Positions 52,536 to 59,937 of a DNA stretch of 64,000 nucleotides are shown here, piece after piece. The stretch spans positions 3,791,001-3,855,000 of the forward strand of contig NZ_CP011567.1 in NCBI RefSeq assembly GCF_001655615.1, given 5' to 3'. Both the position numbers and the translations under genes were made by a program. Position 1 is the first letter of the stretch, and each line of letters starts with the position of its first letter. The notes under the pieces are model-generated. The model did not search any database, had not been told where the DNA came from, and saw only the letters and a program-made list of their open reading frames with translations. This stretch comes from Pseudomonas sp. GR 6-02. Lineage in GTDB: Bacteria > Pseudomonadota > Gammaproteobacteria > Pseudomonadales > Pseudomonadaceae.

Positions 52536-52777
52536 TTCCCGAACTCCTTGAGAAATTCATCTTGGGTATAAACGCGCGCGTTACTCGAGTTTTTTTCGAG
52601 CAGCGATTCCCAAACCTTAGGTAACTCCAACGAGTAACCTGGCTGACCCGGATCTACTCTTTTTGGTGCGTCAGGATCTCTTGGAATGCCAGGAACCGGC
52701 TTCTGAGGTATCACTCTATCCATAATTTCCTTATGAAGGCCGGCATCAACGTCAATGGGAAAACGGGGACAGACCAC
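52532..52777 (-). pseudogene. orphan CdiA toxin tip, module 2
   Basis: About 75 residues of a toxin C-terminus (GLHKEIMDRVIPQKPVPGIP, Pro-rich, then GYSLELPKVWESLLEKNSSN) that begins directly in palindrome B (same VCPRFP start as module 1). The family is not recognised and the N-terminal part is missing, so it is probably inactive as it stands. It overlaps the immunity gene by four bases. Confidence 0.65.
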
Positions 52778-52830
52778 GATTAAATTGAAGGAGCATTATC
52801 CAGCCCCTCGATAAATGTGGTCTGTCCCCG
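52764..52830. repeat. 67-bp palindrome, copy B
   Basis: Arms CGGGGACAGACCAC (52764-52777) and GTGGTCTGTCCCCG (52817-52830); same as copy A. It marks the 5' border of toxin module 2. Confidence 0.9.
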
Positions 52831-52850
52831 CTTTCGTTTTTTTGCACCAA

Positions 52851-53243
52851 CTAATCAACCATGCTTTTCAGAAAACTAATACCAAACTCATCACGAATCA
52901 CATACAAGCTTTCGTACTGAAAAGAAAGAACAAATTTAAAATCCGTCTCTATCGACAGCTTCGTAAGGAAAGACTTAATATCCTCAGAACTCTCCAGCAA
53001 ATATTTTATAGGACAATGAAACGCTCCACTCATACCTGCTTTCCAATCAACATTGACCCCTTCAGCAGCAACGTCCTCAGGAGTACTAAAGCAACGAAAT
53101 ACAAAATAAACACCTGAATATTTAAAGTTACCTGTTAGATAACCACTTTCAATTGCGTGCTCAGCCCCCATCACTGAGAGCACTGAAGCAATTTCTTCAA
53201 AGGAAATTTCAACTTCAATCTCAAGATTCATTGTAATTGTCAC
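52851..53243 (-). CDS. orphan CDI immunity protein (module 3)
   Basis: A 130-residue soluble acidic protein (ISFEEIASVLSVMGAEHAIE, then GVYFVFRCFSTPEDVAAEGV). No family assigned. GTG 53243 has AGGGG seven bases upstream; ATG 53231 is the alternative. No toxin tip precedes it: it lies between palindromes C and B, so the partner has been lost entirely. It may protect against a toxin of neighbouring strains. Confidence 0.6.
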   Translation of the reverse strand: MTITMNLEIEVEISFEEIASVLSVMGAEHAIESGYLTGNFKYSGVYFVFRCFSTPEDVAAEGVNVDWKAGMSGAFHCPIKYLLESSEDIKSFLTKLSIETDFKFVLSFQYESLYVIRDEFGISFLKSMVD

Positions 53244-53294
53244 TTCGCAGCCCCTATCACTCTAAATTCCCCGCCTTTCATCAAACATCGAAAA

Positions 53295-53361
53295 CGGGGA
53301 CAGACCACGATTAAATTGAAGGAGCATTATCCAGCCCCTCGATAAATGTGGTCTGTCCCCG
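53295..53361. repeat. 67-bp palindrome, copy C
   Basis: Arms CGGGGACAGACCAC (53295-53308) and GTGGTCTGTCCCCG (53348-53361); same as A and B. It separates the native cdiI from the first orphan module. Confidence 0.9.
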
Positions 53362-53392
53362 CTTTCTTAAAGAGCCGAAAAATTACAAAACA

Positions 53393-53650
53393 CTAACGCG
53401 CTTGACCGCGTCCTCTGTTGACAGCATCCAGAAGCAGTTCTAGCTCAAGGCCATAACTATTCGGCTCAAAGCTTTCCTCTATGCCGTTCATCATAAACTC
53501 ATTTGAAATCAACTCGCATAGCTCGTCTATCTCACTCGATGATAATGAACCATGAAGTAATTTCTCAGCCAGTGTCAGCTGGAATTCTCCCGCCAAAAAA
53601 CACAATGCAACTAAAAGCTGCCATTGGGCGCTCGTTAAGACACAGTTCAT
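53393..53650 (-). CDS. cdiI: CdiI immunity protein of the main CDI system
   Basis: An 85-residue acidic protein (NCVLTSAQWQLLVALCFLAG, then EIDELCELISNEFMMNGIEE). ATG 53650 overlaps the cdiA stop by four bases (ATGA), so it is the cognate immunity gene by position. Family not recognised. Its role is to bind and block the toxin tip of the CdiA above. Confidence 0.75.
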   Translation of the reverse strand: MNCVLTSAQWQLLVALCFLAGEFQLTLAEKLLHGSLSSSEIDELCELISNEFMMNGIEESFEPNSYGLELELLLDAVNRGRGQAR

Positions 53651-56600
53651 TTTCCAGTCCCCGAAGATGATTTCCCCCAACCGGTGACCACTTTACCTTC
53701 AGCATTGACCACTATGACTGCATCCGCCCCCGTATACCTGAATGTTGGACCGTACTTTGAAGGGACATATTCAATTTTTAGAGGGCTAGACCAAGCGCTA
53801 CTGAGTGCAGAAGGGCTAACACCAATGCCGCCATCCCTTCCTGCAAATTGCTCCAATGCGTGATTTGAATAGCTAGTGATCTGTGTAGGTGCCCTTGCTC
53901 CGGCAGCCTGCTCGGCAACCAATTGCATTTTGAGTCTAGCAGCATTAGCTGCGCTGCCTGCTCCTGAGTCAGGAATAGAGGGAATACTTTTTGTGCCGAT
54001 ATCGACGGGGGACTTTACGCCAGTCAAACCACCATCAATCGCGAGCCCGAGGCCAACGCCAACCGCTGTGGCTGCAGATTCATTGCCTCTAACAACATCC
54101 GCACCACCGCCCTGCATGATGTGTAGATTGTCCAAATACCCTTTTAAACGCAACTCTTCGGGCAAGCTCAGGATCGAATTCCAAGCGTTTTCGATATCCT
54201 CAGCAGCGCAGCTCGGGCAATTGGCTGCGCCCATTGCCCACAGCGCTGTTTTCGATGCACCGCTAGCCGCTCCCTCCAGCGCCAAGACAAAGCCTTCTTG
54301 GCTGCCCTCTCCTTTGGCATTCAAGACTTCTTGCGTGTATTTAGCGTCTGTTCGGTACTCCAGAGGATCGACCAAGGCGACGTTTTTCAGGACCTTCTCC
54401 AAGGAGGTTCTGTCCTTGAACAACTCCACCAACCCCACACGCTCATTGTTGTAATCAGCCAACGAAACTTGTAACAGGTGATCATTTTTGGCTTGAGCCA
54501 ACTCTGTTCTGAGGAAGCTTGCCGCTTTAGCGGTATTGCCATCCTCCTCACTGAGGACACTGTTCCAACCGCGATCAACCATTGCCGCGGCTGTGCGTAA
54601 GAGTTCTTGCTGGGCCTCCTCAATGGTCAGTCCGTTCTCACCGGCAAAACGCTTAACACGCTCATCGTCGCTAGCGAACTCAATTTCATCGGGATGCAAC
54701 TGTCGGTTGTATAACGTCCCGTTCTGCGCGACCCATGCTCCCGTTTGCAGCTTGTCGGTATCGGCATCAGGGTCTTGAACAGCTGTCGCCAGCACGCCGA
54801 TCAGCTGCGAGTTCATGGCCAACAGTCGATCCCTATCCGCTTTCGGCATCCCGGCATAGACCGAGGCCAAATCGTCGACCAGGGCTTCGTTGACGCCGGC
54901 CGCCAAGGCACCCGTTTTAAAGTCTCCGCCCGCAACGAGCGAGGCCAAGCCACCCATCACCGCGTGCAAGCCGATTTTGGCGAGTCCTCCGTTTGGCAGG
55001 TTGTTCTCTACGCTGATATCACCCACGAGGTTGAAGCCATAGGCAGCAAACGCATTCACCAGACTGCTTTGCAAGGCATCACCAAGGCTGCCGTCGCGAC
55101 CCAGTGCTTTATTGAGCAGCGCAGAGGTGCTGTTTTGCAGCGCCTGGTTCGCGGTGAATTGGGCGATACCTCCCAGACTACTCAGTCCACCTGGATTGGA
55201 AACTACGACCTTGCCCGTATTAGCCAAAGCCCCGTTGGTGGAATCAGTCAACGCGGTACCTGATTCTGTGGTGGTGCTGGCCCAATCGTTGAACAGACCG
55301 GTGGCAAGACCCGCCACGGCGCCGGAAACGATGTAGTTTTTCATGCTTTCGGCGCTGAAAGTTTCTTTAATGGCGGCGCCAAGATTGCCTTTATTGTTGA
55401 TGGTACTGACCGCAGCCGTACTGGCTGCGGAGGTCATCATCGCGGTGAGAGCGGCGTTCGCCCAACCAGCGGCGACCGCTTGCGACGTTGCGGTCGCTGC
55501 AGCACCGGCTGCAAATGCGCTGCCTGCCCCTGCGTTTGCGGCAGAAGCCACGAAACCGGAGGCTGCACCAGCCGTGAAGTAGGTGACGAGGATGACGATA
55601 ATGATCATCGCCGGGCCACCCAGCCCGGAATGGCTTTCATCCCAGCTGTCATGCAGCTCTTTAACCCGACGCCAATCCACATCGCCCCGCGCTTCTACGT
55701 CCTTGAGCCAGGCCATGCTCGGGTCAGCTTGCACCATGGCATCGATCGCCTGGCTCACGCTTTGTTGGTTGATGTCTTTGATATCGATGTGTAACCCATC
55801 AACCGCTTTGATGAGCGTCTGGCCTTTAGCGACCAGCTGGCTTTGCCGCAGCGTTTCATCAACCTGGCCTTTGTTCTCCATGCTGGTCCACGCCCAGCTG
55901 TTGCTGCTCTTGTTGTGGCTCTCCTGGTGAGAGTCCTTCACCGCTTCGAAAGTGATGCTGCCACCACTGTCCAGCGTGATGTCCTTGCCACTCTCCAGCT
56001 TCGCCACCTGATAGCGCTGATCTCCACCACTGGACAGCGTCAGGTCACCACCGGACTTGATCTGCGTACCGATGTGGGTGATCTGCGTCACTTCATCGTG
56101 CTGGGTCTTTTTACTGCCCCAGCTGCCGCTTTTTTTCATGTCGTACAGTGTGTAGTCGCGGTCCTGTGCAGCCAGCAGTTGCAGGTCGCCGTCAGCATGC
56201 AGGTAGGCTTCTTTGCCGGCGCTGATGTCGCTGGCAACCAGCGTCATGTCCTTGCCGGACTTGAGGGTCAGTTTGCCGCCCGCATCCAGTGAGGTGCCGA
56301 TCTGGCTGACGTGGTCTTCCTGGCGGGTTTCCTTTTTGTCCTTGAAGTAGCTGTGTTGTTCGTCGGCGGCGGTGGCGAACAGCAGGTCGCCCTTGGCGTC
56401 CATCGTCACGTCGCCTTTGGCGTCGAGCTTGCTCGCCACCACGGTCACGTCGCCGCCGGCATTGACTGTCAGGTCCCCGCCGGCACTGATGCTGGCGCCG
56501 TGTTGGGTGAGGGTTGAGTCGAGGAAGTCGGTACGGCTGTCGGAGTGGCGCTCTTCCACGGCGGTGATACTGACGTCGCGCTTGGCATCGATGGTCATGT

Positions 56601-59600
56601 CGCCACCGCTTTTCAACACACCGCCGGTGTTGAGAACGTCGCGCCCGGCGTTGATCACCAGTTTGTTGGCGGCCTCGATGCGGGCGGCGCTGTCCACGAA
56701 GTCGCGCGCATGGCTGTAGTCGCCGACGCTGCTGTCGTGGGAGGTCACCGTGCGTTCGTTGACGACGTCGCCGTTCGTGGCCTTGAGCGTCACGTCCCGC
56801 CCGGCAATGATCCCCCCCGCCTTGTTGGTCAAATTATTGGTGGCGAGCAAGTCCAACCGCTCTCCCGCCTCCACCAACCCGCTGCTGACCAGGTCTTTTT
56901 TGGCCGTCGCCTCCAGGTTCTGGCTGGCGCGCAGGGTGCCGGCGTTGTTCAGGTCTTTGCCCGCGATCAGGGTCACGTCGCTGCCCTGGATCAACGCGCC
57001 GTTGGCGGCGAGGCGGTTGTTGGCGTTGGCCAGGTACAGCACCGGCACCAGGACTTTTTCGCCGTTCACTTCGTGTTCTTCGAGCCAGACGATGTCGTGG
57101 GTCAGGGCCGCGACTTGCTGTGCGGTGAGGGTGACGCCGAGGCTGAGGTTCAACGCATCCTTGCTGGCGATGGCGTTGTTCATCAGGTACTTGAAAACCG
57201 CCTCGTCCGAGGTCTGGCCGTCGATGAAGCGCTGGCCGGTGCGGGCGACCACGGCTTGCTGGATCAGTTTCTGCTCGTAGAGGCCGTCGCCCAGGCGCTT
57301 GGCGCTCTGGTCGGGGTTGTAGCCCAGGCCGGACAGCAGGTAGTCCGAACTCATGAATTGCTTGAGGTCGGTGAGTACCGGGTTGGTTTCGATCAGGTAT
57401 TTGTGCGGCTGGGATTTGCCGGCGTTGCTTGGCAGACCTTGGACACGGTTGAGGGTGACCGGCGTAGACGATGCACCGGCGGTGACTTTGCCGCCGCTAA
57501 GCGTCCAGCTCTGCGGGCCGGTCGAGGTCGGGGCGCTGCTGCCTTCCTGGCTCAGACGGAACAGACCGTTCTGGCTGGTGGGCAGGTTGAAGCCGGGAAG
57601 CGTGAGCGGGTTGACTTGTTGCTGGGCCAGATCCGGCGACAGTTGCGCGTTGATAGTTACCGGCGTGGAGTAGCCGTTGCCGGCCCCCGTGTCAGTGTTG
57701 GTCTTTCCACCGGCGACGTAGCTGTAATAAGGACGCACCACACTGTTGTCGATGGTTTGCGTCGCGTTGAGTGAAATGTTGCCGCCGGCCTGGATCACCG
57801 CATCATAGGAACTGCCGGAGCCCGCTACCGTGGTGGTGCTTTCGGTCAGCATGCCGCCGCCCAGCAGGCTGATGAAATAGCTCAGATCCGACTCGACAGT
57901 GGCCGAGGGTGTCGGACTGTTTTTATCGTTGAAAGCCGCCGCCGCGGGCACCGTGGCGAAGATTTGGTCGACGTAGTTCCAGAATGTGCGCTTGGTGATG
58001 ATGTCCTGCTCTTGCAGGCCGGTGTTATTGATCGTGTCGGCAGTGACAGTGATGTTGCCTGTGGACGCAATGGTGCTGCTGGTGTTGTTCAACACCTGAG
58101 CGTTGATCGTCATGTCGCCGCCGCTGGTCAGACTCGCGGCCTCGCTGCTGTCAGAGACCTTCAGGCGGTCGGTCTCGGCAATCTCCCAATGGCCGTTACG
58201 ACGCGAACCGCTGCGGAAGTCGCACCCCGCAATCGGGATCAGGTTGCAGTCCAGCTCAGTGATCACCACCGAACTTTTCTCATGCGCGGTGTATTCCAGA
58301 ATGTCCCGTACGTTGTTTACCGTCAGGGCATTGATGGTCAGGTCCTGCGCGCTGTAGATATCGCCGGAACGGTTGTCCAGCAAGTCGGCCTTGCCGCTGT
58401 CGCGGTCCCGGCCAATGTGCACGTTGCTCAGGCCATAGACCTGGCCATAGGCGTTGGTGAAGCTGGACAGCAGCAGACGCATATCGCCGCCGCTGGAAAT
58501 CAGGCCGCGGCTGTTGAGCAGTGCGCCGGTGGTGAGGGTCAGGTCTTTACCGGAACCGATCGTGCCGTAGTTGTTAAGGTTGGCGGCGCTGATGATCAGG
58601 TCGCCGCTGGAGGTCAAACGGCCTTGGTTGTTCAACTCGCCATTGATGTTAACCGTGGTGTTGCCACCACCGGCGATGCTGGTCGTCGCGTTGAGGGTCA
58701 GTTGATTGGCTTTGAGTGTCAGATCACCGAGGCTGCTGGTGCGACCATTGCCGCTGTAGTTGCCCCAGAGGGTCAGATTGAGTTTGCCATCGCTGGCGAT
58801 CAAGCCATCGTTATTCCAATTGCCGCCGTTGCCGGTCAATTGGCTGACCGCCAACAATTGGCCGCCGGATGTCTGATTGAGGCTGTTGACGTTGACGGTC
58901 AGGCGATCGGCCTGGATCACGCTGCTGTTGGTCCAGCTGTCGGCGTTGAGCGTCAGGCTGCCACGGGTGACGAAGGTGCCGCCGGCGCTGCCGATTTGAC
59001 CCGTCGCGATATCGAAAATACCGGTACCGACGTGCAGCACGTTGCCGCTGACGTTCAGCAAACTACCGGCAGTGAGGGTCAGGTTGGTGTTGGCGGATTC
59101 CACGGTGCCATTGCGGTTGTCGAACAGGCCCCCGATGGCGAACGCGGTTTTACCATTGTCGCCCAGTGCGCGAAGTTGACCGGTCTGGTTGTCGAGGCTG
59201 GCGGCGGTGATGGTCAGCGTGCTTTCACTTTCGATGATGCCCAGGCGGTTGTTCAATGCACCGCGCAGGCTCAGGTCGATCTGTTGCCCGCCGATCTGCC
59301 CGTCGTTGTCGCCGCTGTTGTCGAAGTTATTGCCGGTGACGCTGACCCGACCCTTGGCGTAGAGGCCGCCATTGCGGTTGTCGAAGTTGCCGTTGGTGCC
59401 GGTGTCGACGATGGCGTCACCGGTTTGCGCGGTGATACGCCCGCCATAGTTGTCGAGGCCGGCCAGTGCCTTGAGGTTCAGGCTCTGGGCCTGAATGACC
59501 CCGCCCTGACGGTTATTGTTCAGGTCATAGCCGTTGCGCAGTACGCCAGAGATATGGCTGCTGAAGGCGCCTTGCAGGCTGGAGAGCACACCGCCACGGC

Positions 59601-59937
59601 TGTCGAGGCTGGCGGCGGTGATGTCGAGGTTGCCGCCCTTGGCAACGATGCGCCCGCTCTGGTTATCGATGGCGCCGCCGGTTTTCACCGTCAGGTCGCC
59701 CTGGCTTTGCAGGGTGCCCTTGGCGTTGTCGATGCTGGCGGCGTTGAGTGTCAGGCCGGCGTTGCTGCTGAAGATCTGACCGTTGGCGCTGTTCTGTACG
59801 ACGCCACTGGCCGTGATCGTCAACAATTCACTGGCCGCGACAGTGCCGCCATTGCGGTTATCGAGGCCACCGGTCAACAGGCTCAGCAAAGCCTGGCTTG
59901 CAAGCTGGCCGCCCTGGTTGTCGACCTGCTGCGCGCG
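53647..59937 (-). CDS. cdiA: CdiA/hemagglutinin-type toxin, part 2 (after an in-frame TAG)
   Basis: The continuation of the gene begun at 62793, in the same frame. The first ATG after the stop is at 59889, giving 2080 residues. It has hemagglutinin repeats (LDNRNG, LNNQG patterns) to ~1000, a charged repeat region (~1050-1500), a DUF637-type pretoxin area (ETFSAESMKNYIVSGAVAGL and on) and the motif LYNRQLHPDE. The C-terminal toxin domain (~last 100 residues, SYSNHALEQFAGRDGGIGVS, ending WGKSSSGTGK) is a small domain that I cannot assign. It is followed by overlapping cdiI. Without part 1 it has no secretion signal. Confidence 0.85.
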   Translation of the reverse strand, partial: RAQQVDNQGGQLASQALLSLLTGGLDNRNGGTVAASELLTITASGVVQNSANGQIFSSNAGLTLNAASIDNAKGTLQSQGDLTVKTGGAIDNQSGRIVAKGGNLDITAASLDSRGGVLSSLQGAFSSHISGVLRNGYDLNNNRQGGVIQAQSLNLKALAGLDNYGGRITAQTGDAIVDTGTNGNFDNRNGGLYAKGRVSVTGNNFDNSGDNDGQIGGQQIDLSLRGALNNRLGIIESESTLTITAASLDNQTGQLRALGDNGKTAFAIGGLFDNRNGTVESANTNLTLTAGSLLNVSGNVLHVGTGIFDIATGQIGSAGGTFVTRGSLTLNADSWTNSSVIQADRLTVNVNSLNQTSGGQLLAVSQLTGNGGNWNNDGLIASDGKLNLTLWGNYSGNGRTSSLGDLTLKANQLTLNATTSIAGGGNTTVNINGELNNQGRLTSSGDLIISAANLNNYGTIGSGKDLTLTTGALLNSRGLISSGGDMRLLLSSFTNAYGQVYGLSNVHIGRDRDSGKADLLDNRSGDIYSAQDLTINALTVNNVRDILEYTAHEKSSVVITELDCNLIPIAGCDFRSGSRRNGHWEIAETDRLKVSDSSEAASLTSGGDMTINAQVLNNTSSTIASTGNITVTADTINNTGLQEQDIITKRTFWNYVDQIFATVPAAAAFNDKNSPTPSATVESDLSYFISLLGGGMLTESTTTVAGSGSSYDAVIQAGGNISLNATQTIDNSVVRPYYSYVAGGKTNTDTGAGNGYSTPVTINAQLSPDLAQQQVNPLTLPGFNLPTSQNGLFRLSQEGSSAPTSTGPQSWTLSGGKVTAGASSTPVTLNRVQGLPSNAGKSQPHKYLIETNPVLTDLKQFMSSDYLLSGLGYNPDQSAKRLGDGLYEQKLIQQAVVARTGQRFIDGQTSDEAVFKYLMNNAIASKDALNLSLGVTLTAQQVAALTHDIVWLEEHEVNGEKVLVPVLYLANANNRLAANGALIQGSDVTLIAGKDLNNAGTLRASQNLEATAKKDLVSSGLVEAGERLDLLATNNLTNKAGGIIAGRDVTLKATNGDVVNERTVTSHDSSVGDYSHARDFVDSAARIEAANKLVINAGRDVLNTGGVLKSGGDMTIDAKRDVSITAVEERHSDSRTDFLDSTLTQHGASISAGGDLTVNAGGDVTVVASKLDAKGDVTMDAKGDLLFATAADEQHSYFKDKKETRQEDHVSQIGTSLDAGGKLTLKSGKDMTLVASDISAGKEAYLHADGDLQLLAAQDRDYTLYDMKKSGSWGSKKTQHDEVTQITHIGTQIKSGGDLTLSSGGDQRYQVAKLESGKDITLDSGGSITFEAVKDSHQESHNKSSNSWAWTSMENKGQVDETLRQSQLVAKGQTLIKAVDGLHIDIKDINQQSVSQAIDAMVQADPSMAWLKDVEARGDVDWRRVKELHDSWDESHSGLGGPAMIIIVILVTYFTAGAASGFVASAANAGAGSAFAAGAAATATSQAVAAGWANAALTAMMTSAASTAAVSTINNKGNLGAAIKETFSAESMKNYIVSGAVAGLATGLFNDWASTTTESGTALTDSTNGALANTGKVVVSNPGGLSSLGGIAQFTANQALQNSTSALLNKALGRDGSLGDALQSSLVNAFAAYGFNLVGDISVENNLPNGGLAKIGLHAVMGGLASLVAGGDFKTGALAAGVNEALVDDLASVYAGMPKADRDRLLAMNSQLIGVLATAVQDPDADTDKLQTGAWVAQNGTLYNRQLHPDEIEFASDDERVKRFAGENGLTIEEAQQELLRTAAAMVDRGWNSVLSEEDGNTAKAASFLRTELAQAKNDHLLQVSLADYNNERVGLVELFKDRTSLEKVLKNVALVDPLEYRTDAKYTQEVLNAKGEGSQEGFVLALEGAASGASKTALWAMGAANCPSCAAEDIENAWNSILSLPEELRLKGYLDNLHIMQGGGADVVRGNESAATAVGVGLGLAIDGGLTGVKSPVDIGTKSIPSIPDSGAGSAANAARLKMQLVAEQAAGARAPTQITSYSNHALEQFAGRDGGIGVSPSALSSAWSSPLKIEYVPSKYGPTFRYTGADAVIVVNAEGKVVTGWGKSSSGTGK

